Shown: positions 22,701 through 35,600, counted from the first letter of the stretch. The stretch: DNA of 64,000 nucleotides from Zingiber officinale (GCF_018446385.1 NC_056000.1:34509511-34573510); one strand, 5' to 3'. Translations and numbers: made by a program. The notes: a model not told the origin generated them from the sequence alone.

Positions 22701-24885
22701 AATAGGACTCTTATGGAGATGGTTAGATCGATGATGAGTTATTCAGAATTACCAAATTCGTTTTAGGGATACGCTCTGGAAACAGCAGCGCACATTCTGA
22801 ACTTAGTACCTTCTAAATCAGTATCTTCTACTCCCACAGAATTATGGAATGGGCGGAAGCCCAGTCTAAGACATATTCGGATTTGGGGTAGTCCAGTACA
22901 TGTGCTGAAACAAGATGCTGATAAATTAGAATCTCGTACAGAAGTTTGTATGTTTGTGGGGTATCCCAGAGGAACGAAAGACGGTTTATTTTATAGTCCT
23001 AAAGACCAGAAGGTTATTGTTAGCACCAATGCCCAGTTTTTAGAAGAAAACTATATAATGGATCACAAGCCCAGTAGTAAAATTATTCTAGAAGAACATA
23101 GAGAGGATACGTCTACTTCAGTACCAACAGTACAAGATGAAGTACCACAAGAGACTGCAACACGTGTCACACATGATACACAACCACAAACGGTGCCTCG
23201 TCGTAGTGGGAGGGTTGTAAGGCAGCCCGAGAGATTCATGTTTTTGGGTGAGTCTTCAGACTTGATCCCAGGCAAACATGAACCAGATCCCCGGACATAT
23301 GATGAAGCACTCCAAGATATAGATGCAGTATCTTGGCAAAAGGTAATGAATTCTGAAATAGAATCTATGTATTCTAATAAGGTCTGGGAGCTTGTAGAAC
23401 CACCTGATGGTATAAAAGCCATTGGATGCAAGTGGATCTATAAAAGAAAAAGAGGGACAGATGGGAAGGTAGAAACCTTCAAAGCAAGGCTTGTTGCGAA
23501 GGGGTACACTCAGAAAGAGGGAATCGATTATGAGGAGACCTTTTCGCCGGTAGCTATGCTTAAGTCTATCCGGATACTCTTATCCATTGCCGCTCATATG
23601 AATTATGAGATTTGACAAATGGATGTCAAGACAACTTTCCTTAATGGAAGTCTTGAAGAAAACATCCATATGAAGCAACCAGAAGGGTTCATTGAAAAGG
23701 GCAAAGAGCATCTAGTGTGCAAGCTTAATCGGTCCATTTATGGACTGAAGCAAGCTTCAAGATCTTGGAACATCCGGTTTAATGAAGTAATCCAGTCATA
23801 TGGATTTATTCAGTGTCCGGATGAGTCTTGTGTATACAGTAACGGAAATATGGTGGTATTTCTTGTACTATACGTAGATGATATTTTGTTAATTGGCAAC
23901 AATGTCAAGGTATTATCAGACGTAAGGGTATGGTTGTCCAAACAATTTGATATGAAGGACTTAAGAGAATGTGTACACATCCTTGGGATCAAAGTTATAA
24001 GGGATCGCAAGAAAAGAATGTTGTGTCTATCCCAAGCTTTATATATAGATACAATCCTTACTCGTTTTAGCATGCAAAACTCCAAGAAAGGTTTCTTACC
24101 TTTTAGGCATGGAGTATCCTTATCTAAAGAGATGTCTCCAAAAACATCAAAGGAGATTGAGGACATGAAGGTAGTTCCTTATGCTTCGGCTGTAAGAAGC
24201 CTTATGTATGTAATGTTGTGTACGAGACCTGATATCTGTTTTGTCATGGGCATGGTTAGCAGATATCAAAGTAACCCTGGACAAGGACATTGGACTGCAG
24301 TAAAACATATATTAAAGTACCTAAGAAGGACTAGAGATTATATGCTAGTTTACCAAGCAGACGATTTACTCCCTGTGGGTTACACGGATTCGGACTTCCA
24401 ATCAGATAGGGACAACAGTAAGTCTACATCAGGCTATGTGTTTACTTTAGGAAGTGGAGCCATTGCATGGAGGAGTGTTAAGCAGAAATGCGTCTCAGAC
24501 TCAACCATGGAAGCTGAGTATGTGGCAGCCTCTGAGGCAGCCAAAGAAGCTGTATGGCTCAGGAACTTTCTAATGGACTTAGATGTGATTCCTGGTTTGC
24601 CCAAGATCGTCACAATTTATTGTGAAAATAGTGGAGCAGTTGCAAACTCGAAGGAACCGCGAGCCAATAAGGCAAGTAAACATATAGAGCGCAAGTACCA
24701 CCTGATACGAGACATCGTCAAGCGAGGAGAAGTTGTCGTCGCCAAGATAGCATCGGCAGATAACCTGGCAGATCCTTTCACTAAGGCCCTTCCGGCGAAA
24801 GCTTTTGATCGGCATGTGGAGGGGATGAGAATCAGATGTATGGCAACAGATATGACATCTTAGACTTTTAGTATAAGTGGGAGAT

Positions 24886-26253
24886 TGTTAGAGTGTATAC
24901 TTAAAAGTTTAGTTTTTGTACACATTTATTTTGAAATAAAGAATCACATTAGTCAAATGTTTACATTTATTTGTTAAATGTAATTGTTCAATTAATTTAT
25001 ATAGTAGATAACATGGAGTGTGGAGTCACACTTAGAAGATCATGTTGTCGGTTCTCTATAAATTATAAACAGTTGCTCACGACTAAGATGGAAAGGAACC
25101 CATCAGAATAAACATAGTATAATTAAGTATTAGTTTATCTTGACTAATAAATTACACTGATACACTTTAAGTGTATTGAGTAGGATCATTTAGGTAAGTT
25201 CTTTTTGTACTGACTTAGTAAAAGAACTAGACCTTAGTTATCATGGAAGTGTGTACTCTTAATCCTAATATAATAACAAGCATGTATATTTAATATTTAT
25301 TTCTTTGACTTATCAAAGGGTGAGGTTTAGCTCGATAAATCAATATGCCCGATAAGTTGGGAAATGATATTACTTATAGTATGTGTTGTTGATTATAGAA
25401 GGAATCTGTGTCCTAGTTATCTAGGTTGAGAATGTCCCCAAGAGGTGCTCATAAGAAATGTCATGTTAAACCATGCTCAAAAGGGGGGAAGGGGAGGCCT
25501 TGAAAAATATAACAATTGATATTGTGTTGTTGGAGATCATCAAGTGGTCGGCCCCTCTCCCTCTCTTCCCTTTGCTCTCTTTTGCTCCTTTGTGGTGGTG
25601 GTGGCCGAATTCTAGAGAAGGAGGAGAAGCTTTCCGGGTGGTGTTCGTCTTGGAGGATCGTCGCCCACATGACGTCTAAGAGGAGGCGAGGGATACGGTA
25701 GAAGATCTCGAGGTTTTTAGCATACAAGGAAGAGGTATAACTAGTATTTAATTTTCGCATCATACTAGTTAATTTTTCTTTGTATAAATACCAAATACAA
25801 GAGGCATTCGATTCTTGTTTTTCGAATTTAATTTCGATGTTATGTTCTTTTTCTTTTTTCCTTGTGATTTGATTGTTCCTTTTGGTTAACCTAGAGTTAT
25901 ATAAGGAAATTAAATATTAACTTTCCTTAAAAGGCTTTGTCTAGTCGGTGGTGGTTGCTCCCATATCCAAGAAGGCCAAGTGCCTCGCCATGCAGTACTG
26001 GAAGCCAATTTTGGAAACTAATATTTAATTGAATTTATAACCTAGGTGATTTGGATCAAACGTGTTAAGTTCCGCAGGAAATCCAAATCTAAACCTAAAA
26101 TAACATATAAGTTAAACTTGGAATCAAACGTGTTAAGTTCCGCAGGAGATACAAGTTTAACTTAAAAGAACATATGGTAGCTAGAAAAGGTTCAGATCAC
26201 GTACAAAATTTTTGTACAGTGGAGCCATTGGGTTTTCCGAGTAGCAACCAACA
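24886..26253 (+). repeat. 3' LTR of the Copia element
   Basis: 1,368 bp, TGTTAGAG..CCAACA, immediately after the polypurine tract and followed by the target duplication. It is shorter than the 5' LTR but nearly identical in the shared stretches at both ends. Confidence 0.9.
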
Positions 26254-27959
26254 CCTTCTTATTATGAGTGCGTCAAACTCCTTGTGTTTAAGATATCGTA
26301 TGTCCGTTAATTAAATGAGTTACTGACAATTCAATTAATTAACATCTAATTTCAAGAGTAATATCACTCAACTTTATTATCATGTCGGACTAAGTCCACC
26401 TACAGGGTTTACATAATAATCCTTATGAGCTCCTCAAGGGGACATTATCAACCTAAATAATTAGGACACAAATTCCTTCTATAATCAACAACACACCATA
26501 TAAATAGTACTATCTCCCAACTTATCATGCCTATTGATTTAACGAATAAATCTCACCCATTAATAAGTTAAAGAAAAAATACTAAGTATACATGCTTGTA
26601 TATAGGGATTAAGAGGACGCGCATCCATAATAATAGATATTTTGTTCTTTTATATAGTCAGTACAAATCGAACAACCTCAAACGGTCCTGCTCAATACAC
26701 GCATAGTATACTAGTGTAATTTTATAGTCAAGACAGACTAATACCAAATTACACTACAACCGTTCCAATGGTTTGTCCAAATCCATCTTGGTTGTGAGCT
26801 ACTATTTATAATTTATAAGGAACCGATAACATGATCTTCTGTGTGACACCACATACCATGTTATCTACAATATAAATTAAATGGACAACTGTATTGACAT
26901 ATATATAAATATAAAATGCAGACATTTGACCAAAGTGATTCTCATTTCAAAATATTTCAAAACAGATGTTCATACAAAAGCTAGGCTTATAGTATACATC
27001 CCAACAGTATCTCCCTCCATATCCATGGAGCCGGCACTAGGGGGGCGCTAAGGTAGCGGATCTACCTAGGAGAGGGTCCCCACACATCAGAATGGATAAG
27101 ATCAAACGGAACAGAAGAAAAAAGAGACTTTTAGAAAATGGTAAGGTAAAAAATTTGGCCAATTTACAATCACTACAATCAGAAATATCAGAACTTTTTA
27201 AACGTCCTAATACTCCTATAGAAGCTAAAACTACAAATGAGACACCGAAACATGACCTAAACGAGAGTGCTATAAATAAAAATCAAAAGATGAACGACTC
27301 AAATGAAAAAAATGATAAATCCACACTTGAAGCTACAACTTCTGATACTTTAAGTTGATCTAAAACATAAAGTCCTCCTTGCCTATAATCGGTTCCAATC
27401 AACCTCTGAGATTGCGGGTTCTGAACATAATAATTGGATGAAGAAAAGAGACTAGGTATCTAGATTCGCATAATTGACTAACAGAAACAAGATTTAAAGT
27501 AAGATTCGGAATATAATAAACATTAGTAAGAGATAAAGAAGATATAACAATTGAACCTACACCTACTAATGACATAGGGTACCATCAGCAGTTACAATAG
27601 ATATAGATGAGCTGGGAGAAAAAGAAACAAAAGATGACAAATTGGATGACATATGATGGGAGGCACCAGAGTCCAAAATCCATAAGGATGAAGATATACT
27701 TGAAATACCAGACGATGACAAACCTATATGAGAGGAAGTTTACATGACAGAGGTTGTGAAGCAAGGAATTATTGAAACTGCTCAAACATATATGAATCAA
27801 ATTTCTATGAACCATATGTACAACTAGGCATGATGACAGAACGAATAATTTTCAGAATAACCAAATTGTAAGGATATACATTTGTATGATCCATAAAAAC
27901 TGATGTCAGGACAACCCGTGGTTATACAAAGAATCCGAGACAGATAAGGATGTCAAATG

Positions 27960-28255
27960 TAGAAATCAGTAGCACAAGACGTTGGTGTCAAAATCAGTAG
28001 AAAAGGACGTTGGTGCCGAAATCGACAACATAGGGCTTCGACACCGAAATCAGTAGAAAAGAATATCAGCGCCGAAATTGGCAACATAGGATGTCAGCAC
28101 CGAAATCAGCAGAAAATAGCATTGGCACCAAAATCGACAGAAAATAGCATTGGCACCAAAATCGGTAGAAAATAACGTCGACGTCGAAATCAGTAGGACA
28201 AGACGTCAACGTCGAAATCGACAGAAAATAGATGTCAACGTTGAAATCAATAGCA
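27960..28255. repeat. 27-29 bp minisatellite in the old Copia leader
   Basis: About ten degenerate units of 27-29 bp built on GACGTTGGCACCGAAATC followed by AGTAGAAAA or GACAGAAAA. Units differ at several positions. The tract lies between the primer-binding site and the protease region. It gives overlapping open frames on both strands (28066-28344 minus, 28150-28338 plus) that are a by-product of the periodicity. Confidence 0.75.
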
Positions 28256-28343
28256 GTAGTAGGAGACGACAACGGCAACAGGAAGCAATAACAGGAGATG
28301 GTAGAAAAAATTATATCAGAGAAGGAGAACCGCTTTGATACCA

Positions 28344-28498
28344 TGTAGAAATTAAGAGAAAGAAAAAAAACTAACTATATTATTGAATCTAAAAGTGATA
28401 CTTATAAATAAAGAGTATAAGGTCTTAAACTTTATAAAAAAAGGAAAAAAGTTCAAATTACCCTAAAAACTATAAACAAATAAATATATAATCTAATG
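28344..28498 (-). repeat. 5' LTR of the old Copia element
   Basis: About 155 bp. It begins TGTAGAAATTAAGAG next to the primer-binding site GATACCA at 28335-28343 and ends near ATCTAATG, where the usual CA end is no longer clear. It matches 13548-13717 with many differences and length changes, which supports an old insertion. Confidence 0.75.
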
Positions 28499-29635
28499 GT
28501 GAGAAATTTTAATAGGATTGGATCAGTCACCTTCGAGATTAATTGGATTATAAAAGTTTAATATCTAGATTATATTGAATTATGAAAATAATTTATTGTA
28601 ATATAAAATAAGACGGTATATAATAGACTAGTTCTCAGAATCTCATATTGACAAAAATTTTGTGCATCATATTACTCTTTTAAAATAATAATAAAATTAT
28701 TACGGTATGACTTAAACGGATAGTTGTTAAACAAACGGACTCGTATTGGGATAGACAACATTCATCTAGTATGCTAGATAGACCGACCCATTTGAAGAGA
28801 TGGGAAATCCTAGCCCACTCAATTCATGATGGGTTACAGATTAGGCAAGTGCACGAACTTAATCAACATTGTTATAGGGATCTATGATTTATAATAATAT
28901 TTAAGCAATTTTAATGAAATTGAAGTGATTTAAATACTTTTAATTAAGTTAATAAAAAAATATTTTATATAAAAATTCTTAATGAATACTAATTTTAATA
29001 ATCTGATTAAAATTAATTACTATATCCTTTAGATAATATCGTTGGAATAAATATGGTTTTAAAATAAAATATAAAATAGAAGGAATTTTATTAAAAATAA
29101 TAGCATGTAAGAGACAACTATTGTCTCAAGCAATTACTTTCATCCTATCAAAACAATATATCTGACTTATTATTAACTTTGTGTTAAAGAACCAAAAATA
29201 TTATTTATTTATTTATTCATGGTTAATAGAAGTTAAATGAGTTAACAAATAATTAGATTAATACATCTTTTTTAATTAAGCATTTAGTGACAATTAATCT
29301 ATATATGGAAAAGGTCGGTCGCTAAGCCTTGTAACCGATCCCTTTATTTCCCCACATCGAACCTACGCCGATAAAAGGCCATCTACGACCGTTCGATCGA
29401 AAGATTCCTTTCTAATTGCTAATCCTGTACGTCCATTTCTCAATACTAAGGCCCCAACTTCGGTTACCAGAGCCATCCGAACGCAACAATCCTTCTCCGC
29501 CGTGTTCCTCTTAGCCTCCGCCGCGGGCGGAGATTCTCCGGCGAGGAATAACGGCGGCGGCTGAAGCGGAAGCGGCCGTTCTGTAAATAGAAGCCACACC
29601 GATCTGAAAACCCTGGTTCTTGTGCGGCCGCATTG
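28499..29635. other. Intergenic and apyrase upstream region
   Basis: 28499-29290 is AT-rich, without a gene or obvious repeat. From 29310 the sequence becomes GC-rich and leads into the apyrase first exon; this last 300 bp probably holds its core promoter and 5' UTR. No clear TATA box can be placed with confidence. Long minus-strand frames at 29363-29898 are the reverse of the GC-rich first exon and are not called. Confidence 0.5.
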
Positions 29636-32600
29636 ATGCGACGATCGAATGTCCGACCGTCGGAAGTCGGACCCGTACACGCACCCGAGACATCGTGCGC
29701 GATGATCGCCTTCAAACCCCACCAGCTCCGTCCCCCCTCCTCCTCTTCCCGCTTTTCCATCCTCCCCAAGCATCGCCGTCCTCGCCGCCGCGCCGCCCTA
29801 TTCGGCTCCGCCCTCGCTGCCGTGCTTCTCTGCCTCTTCGTAGTCTCGAGAGGTCTCAATCGCCCCAAATACTCGATCGTCGTTGATGGCGGCAGCACTG
29901 GGTCTCGGATCCACGTTTTCGCGTACAGGAGCGGGTGGGGATCGTTGCCAGCCCTTGATACAGGCCTTTCGGCGTCTATGAAAGTCTCCCCGGGCCTCTC
30001 CTCTTACTCGTCGAATCCGGATACTGCTGGGAAGTCTCTGGCGGAACTGCTGGAGTTTGCTAAGGTTAAAGTTCCGCCAGAAGTGTGGGAAGATACCGAA
30101 GTAAGGCTGATGGCGACGGCAGGTTTGAGGTTGCTGGATGCTTCGGTAGTGAATAGGATACTGGAGTCTTGCAGGAAGGTATTGCGATCTTCTGCTTTCA
30201 GATTCCAGGACGATTGGGCATCTGTGATTTCAGGCAGGTGAATTTTGTTTGCTTCTTTGAATTTTCACACCGTATTAATTCGAACAATGCTTCTTTGAAT
30301 ATAGATACTTAAATTCCTATTATAATTGTTCCTTACAGGTTCATTGGGATTAATTGAGTACAGTAGTCAGATATAATACACCTGTTATTAGTAATTCTAT
30401 GCTTTTAGGGAACTAAATCTGGCTATGAGCTTCAGGTGGTGTTTGGTTTATGAGTTTGGGAATGAGGGAATGAATTCATTCCCAAACTTGTGTTTGGTTA
30501 AACGGAATGGAATCAAGATTTTGGAATGAAACCAAAAAATTTGGATATGGATGAAACTCACCCCCTCCCTTGGGTTTTGATGGAATAAGAATGTGAATTA
30601 AGTTTTAGACAAAAATACCCTTAGTATATTTGTTCAATTTTTTTTAATTTCACACACTCTCTCATCATTTTTTCTCTCTCCTTATTTTATCATCACATTT
30701 TCTCTCTCAAGATACTTTCTCTCTCCTTATTCTCTCTCTATATTCTCTCCCATCACACACTCTCTCCTCCTTATTTTCTCTCTCTTCATTCTCTTCTATC
30801 ACACTTTCTCTCCCATTACACACTTTCTACTTATTTTTTCAGCATACTTTCTCTCTCATCGCACTTTCTCTCTCCTCAATCTCTCTTAGCATATTCTCTC
30901 TCCTCATTTTTCTCTCATCACACTTTCTCTCTCTTTATTCTCTCTCATCACACACTCTCTCTTCATTTTTCCCCATCATTCTTTCTCTCTCAACCCACTT
31001 TCTCTCTTATCATACTTCCTCTCTCCTCACTTTTTCATTTTCTCTCATAATATTTTCTCTATCTTCATTTTTTCTATCACTCTTTCTCTCTCAGCATACT
31101 TTCTCTCTCCTCAATCTCTCATTTTCTCTGATCATACTTTCTCTCTCTTCATTTTTTCCCATCACCCTTTTTCTCTCAACCCACTTTCTCTCTCATCATA
31201 CTTTCTCTCTCCTCACTCTTTCATTTTCTCTCATAATAATTTCTCTCTCTTCATTTTTCCCATCACTCTTTCTCTCTCACCACACTTTCTCTCTCATCTT
31301 ACTTTTTCTCTTCTCAATCTCTCTTATCATGCACTCTCTCCTCATTTTCTCTGATCATACTTTCCCTCTCCTCATTTTTTTCCAACACACTTTCTCTCTC
31401 ATCATTTTCTCTCATCATATGTTTCTCTCACATTCAACTTTCTCTCCCATCTAATTTTTTCTCTTATTTTCCTATAAGGGTAAAAAAGGAAATTTAGGTT
31501 TATTCCGATTGAAAATATTTAACTAACCAAACATCATTTTTAAGAATGATATCCAAACTCATACCCATTCCCATTCCATAATACTATGATACTCATTCCC
31601 ATTCCGATTCCTAGGAGAGAACCAAACACCCCCTCAGTCTTTCTTTTACTGGGACACATAAGCTGTATTAATTTTTTTCCTCAACAAGGAGTCGCAAGGA
31701 AAAGGAAATAAGATCATAGGGTCTTCCATTGCCATTGCTACAGAAAAAAGCCCAACTTTTAGTTGTGGGTTTGGTAGATATTAGTTGGCTTAAACATGAT
31801 AATGGGGTTGGATTGGATAAGCAAACTGAATATTAAAATAATATGGTCTCCACGTATATATGCATTATATAAACCTTTTCATCTCTGAGTGTACATTTTG
31901 TCCAACCATCTAATGGCAATGCATACTTTAAGATGTGGTAAACCAACACATGCCTATTTTCTACTGCATATCAATACATTACTTTGTAGAACAAGCTTTA
32001 AGAAGTGGATAACTCCAATAAGTCCTAGTTATTTGAGAAATCATTTTGAATAGTTAATGTTATAAGCATGATATTTCAAATTCATACTCTACATGTTTAA
32101 TTTGTCAGTCACGTATCAATCAATATTGATGTTGTTTTTTAATACCAAAATTTCCTTTTTTCCCCTCTCTCATAAATTCTCAGTCATTTATGTTCCCCTC
32201 TTTCTATTTTTCCTGTGCTTTTCATTTCTTTTTTCAATTGATTTTATTGATCTATTTCTTTCCTCAGTTGCTTTTAGTCATAGCCTGTGATATAGTAATT
32301 TTGGTTATAATTCTGTCCTTATTGCAATTTTAAGCTGTAGTATAACTGTAAGATGTTTTTGTGATAAGGTATGACTGTTAGAAAAAGTTGCATCTGCATG
32401 GTTGATTATGTATATTTGCTTACAGGGAAGTAAAATTTGTATAACATGCAAATCTAAATTCTGTGATTGATCTCTAATACATAATTTGGAAAATCTTCAT
32501 CAGTTCTTAGTTAATGGCATGGGGTCAGCATGGTACCAATATTTCCTAAGTACATCTGTACACTATTACTTAAATGTAACCTTTTTGGCAAAAGATTAAT

Positions 32601-35600
32601 TGATCATGATATTTGTTATCTTAAGGCTTAGATTTTAATTGGTAATACTAACATTGTACCCTTTCTGACGGCCATAATGTTTACAGAGCTCACTTATATA
32701 TTGAGAAGTTAACCTCCAATTTTTTTTATCATGGTACATTTATTTTAATTACCTTTTTACAGGCAGTGATGAAGGCATCTATGCATGGGTTGCAGCTAAC
32801 TATGCCCTGGGTACTCTAGGAGCTGATCCTAAGATTACTACTGGGATATTTGAACTTGGAGGGGCTTCAGCTCAGGTCTCGTCTCTCCATTTCATAAGAT
32901 GTTTAAATATCTTCCACTAAAGATTTATTCCAGTGGCAACAGTTTGTGTTAGTTTTAAGAATTTTGATTATTTATTCACTTTTCAAACAAGTAACTAGTT
33001 ATGCTTCCATATATCTTGGTACTTGTGACTAATATTTGTCTAGAAGTGCCTTGTTTTGTTACTGAGAAATAACAAGTGACATGATTGTCTTGATCATGAA
33101 AAAATAGTTATTAGTGGAAGCTATGAAGAGAAAACAATATTTATTTACCTAAAAAATAAGTTTCTTTTTGTAATATTGGTTCAGTCATATGAATGGATGA
33201 CCCTATCATTGCCACTGACTAAGTTATGCACCAGTATGTAGGGTACCGAATTAGATTATATTCAGTTTGATGACTTACTATTTTCTAATGTGCTGATTAT
33301 CTGTTTCAGATAACCTTTGTTTCGAGTGTGCCCTTGGTCTCAGAGTTCTCTCATTTACTTACCATTGGGAAAATCACTTATAACCTGTACAGCCACAGCT
33401 TTCTCAATCTTGGTCAGGTGACTTTCCTTAAAAATTCAGAGTTGCCTTTCCTACTCATAACTATGTTGTCTGTCCTTTATTAAGTTATTCTAAGATTATT
33501 TCTTCATGCTGACAAATGCACATTTTATAATTTAAAACTATAAAGAAGACAAGTCCTTTTGAATCCATTATATTATTGTATTATTAGTTATGCCATGAAA
33601 TAAATCTACAGAATGTGAACTTTGCATATGAGGAAGAGCTGTTCCAGTTGCACATGGCACTTTCTTGGGCAAGAGATCTGAACCATTCCCTGCAACTTCC
33701 TCCTTTCCTCTTTTAAGAATAATTGTAGCTACTTTTATTAGGAAGATAATGTAGATAATCTTAAACCACACAATGTAGATGATCATGAGAAACCAGAGAA
33801 TCACCATTGCTTTGCATTTTGAAGATGGGAATGAGAAAATAATCATTAAAAGATTATTTGGTTTTCTAGGTAAGACTTGTCTTTTCATCCAACCTGACAT
33901 TTTACACTAAAGTCTAGCACTTGATGGTGCCGCTGATATCAGTAGCCTGGCTGTGCTACACTATGAAAGCTAATTACCGCTGTATGTCATTATCATTAGA
34001 AGTTCCCCAAGTATTAGAAAGCATTGTTGAACAGGAATTATTTCAGCAACTAGTTCATTATTAATATTAAGTAATTGTTGTCTTTGTGGGTTCTGCTAAT
34101 GGGCATCTGATGTTGTTTATGTTACCAACACATTAACGATTAATTCATGATTGTTTCTATTAAATCATGTTACACTCTGCCATTAAGCATGGTGGCCATA
34201 CTTCAGTGATATTTATCCATACTTCGGTGATATTTATCCATACTTCAGTGATATTTATCCATCTTATGCTCAAACTTTCTGTATGATTTTGCTCGAAGAA
34301 TCAAATCTTATGCTTCAACCTTATCTTCCTATCCCTCAGTTTAATGTTAAGTAAAACATCCTATTTTATTCATGTCTTATAAATAGGGAGCTAACTATTG
34401 TTATTCTGCAGAACGTGGCTTATGACATGCTTCATGAATTGCTTAGCTCAAGTGACCTAAATTCATGTAAGTTCATCAGTGTTTAACTCTTACTGGTGCT
34501 CAATTAGTTTGTAATTGGCTTCATAAATTGCAGAGTCCATAGATCAAATGTTAAAAACTTAACTAGAGTTTGTGCTTAACTTTTGATTTTTTCCCCCTTC
34601 ATGTAGGCCATTCTAATTGGTGCTGATGTGGTTGTGTACTTCTTATTCAAGTCTCTCTTGTTACTTGCCTCTAGGGACAATATACCTTTGTTCAGAATTT
34701 GGTTTTGTTTGTGTAGTGACAGTAGTTTTTTTTTTTAAATATATGGAAAATTGGAAATATATTTTTGGTGACGGCAGGTTTCGTACCCAGGACCATGGCA
34801 ACAACTTCGAAGGTTTTTACCAACACTTAATAGAAAGCTTCACTTCACAGTGGATTGCCTAAATTTACAGTTGATGATTGTAGCCTCCAACTCTTTCTAA
34901 TACAAAATTTGGTGAACTATGATTCACTATCACATTATATATATAAACTGAGATTTATGCTACTAGATTATAGCATTGAGATAGGAGGTATGTGCATTTA
35001 GCCAAGGACATAATTTTTTGTTTTGTTCTTCATCTTATGTTACTTGAATGAAGCCATGCTAGGAAGAACTTTGAAACTTCCATCAAGATATGACCTATTA
35101 AGTAGAATGATAGAGAATGCACAAAGGTTTTTTCAGTTCTGGTACTTGTTGTGGATTTAATAAGAAGTAATTTCTTTGTAGATTTTTGAAACAATCTTTC
35201 ATATTATAGATTAAATACTTGGTAAATCTGGTTTTAGCATCTATCATCTTAAGTTCCTTGTATTTCAAAGATTTACTGTCTTGCATTTCAATGGAGAAGT
35301 TTGAAGGAAGAGGATGACTAGACATTTATTTGCAAGTTATTTGTCGTTTAGTTTGCATTTCCTTTCTAACATTCTGCAGTGTACTCTTCATGCACTTCCT
35401 AAATGTTGAGTAAACAATTCAGTCTTTCATCACATTTTCTTTCTGTTTGATGTAAGTCTTACATTAGGCTTACATAAATTGTGTCTATAGCTTCTTTCGG
35501 CATCTCCAACAGTGGGGAGGGGTTTTGGCCTTTTTTGTGGCCCCCACCAAAAATGAAGAAAGAGACTAAGAAGCTGGGTTAGAAAAATCGCACCCAGCTT

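Larger units (their letters stand above)
17492..26253 (+). mobile_element. Copia element with both LTRs and TSD CCTTC
   Basis: An 8,762-bp element: 5' LTR 17492-19767, primer-binding site TGGTATCAGAGC just inside, gag about 20941-21720 (including a CCHC-like knuckle region near 21655-21705), protease near 21740-21830 (CVDTGATNHVCN), integrase about 22190-22900, reverse transcriptase about 23330-24150 (LYVDDILLIGN), RNase H about 24360-24700, polypurine tract AGTGGGAGAT at 24876-24885, and 3' LTR 24886-26253. The 5-bp duplication CCTTC flanks it exactly (17487-17491, 26254-26258). Domain order INT-RT-RNaseH makes it Copia; the Tork/TAR type is my guess from the LTR and RT style. The coding region is broken in about half a dozen places. 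By eye the LTRs differ at about a dozen to fifteen sites in the first 570 bp, suggesting an age of the order of a million years at usual plant rates (inference). Confidence 0.9.
16350..27006 (-). mobile_element. Minus-strand solo LTR, split by the 17492 Copia
   Basis: Two pieces, 16350-17491 and 26259-27006 (about 1.89 kb together), are reverse-complement relatives of the 5' LTR at 17492. The right end (27006) carries the LTR start TGTTGGGATGTATAC. The left part carries the element-end signature GTACAA-T(n)-TTGTAC near 16396-16412. No internal region is present on either side, so this is a solo LTR or recombined remnant. The left boundary is approximate and no matching 5-bp duplication is evident. 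It contains a 20-bp tandem repeat (17174-17287) and G-rich repeats (16880-17050). Confidence 0.65.
16227..27084 (+). mobile_element. SINE-like insertion with 18-bp target duplication
   Basis: The direct repeat TAGGAGAGGGTCCCCACA occurs at 16227-16244 and 27067-27084, and the old Copia integrase sequence is continuous across it. The inserted DNA proper is 16245-16349 plus 27007-27066, about 165 bp once the LTR nest inside is set aside. An 18-bp duplication and this size point to LINE-mobilised insertion, i.e. a SINE. The left part holds TAGCATAATGG, which fits the Pol III A-box pattern TRGYNNARNNG, with a weak B-box-like GGTTGATTTTC very close behind. The right part contains CCTCCATATCCATGGAG (partly palindromic) and GGGGGGCGCTAAGG. 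There is no clear A or T tail. It could also be a MITE with an unusual duplication. Confidence 0.5.
13548..28498 (-). mobile_element. Old short-LTR Copia element, broken and heavily nested
   Basis: Read on the minus strand: 5' LTR about 28344-28498, primer-binding site (TGGTATCAAAGC) at about 28333-28345, leader/gag region with a minisatellite, protease with WILDSGASHHM near 27680, and pre-integrase near 27100-27450. Integrase is split by the insertion between 16227 and 27084 (the second part has GGSRYYVSFIDD near 16200); the integrase C-terminus is at about 15500-15850. Reverse transcriptase (MDVKNAFLNG, YGLKQAPRA) is at about 14700-15030, the following RT/RNase H region at about 14050-14670, the polypurine tract at 13718-13729 and the 3' LTR at 13548-13717. 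Without the insertion it is about 4.1 kb. The short LTRs fit an Ale/Retrofit-like Copia lineage. The LTR copies differ strongly and the coding region has at least ten breaks, so it is old. Flanks ATGAG and GTGAG are a possible decayed target duplication. Confidence 0.8.

Noticed and set aside
27092-27358. 88-codon Lys/Asn-rich plus-strand frame
   Set aside because: It is antisense to the pre-integrase region of the old minus-strand Copia.
13543-28503. Clean 5-bp target duplication for the old Copia
   Set aside because: ATGAG and GTGAG are only similar and the right LTR end is unclear, so I do not claim it as certain.
29363-29898. Two long minus-strand frames of 136 and 144 codons
   Set aside because: Antisense to the GC-rich first exon of the apyrase, which has strong motif support on the plus strand.
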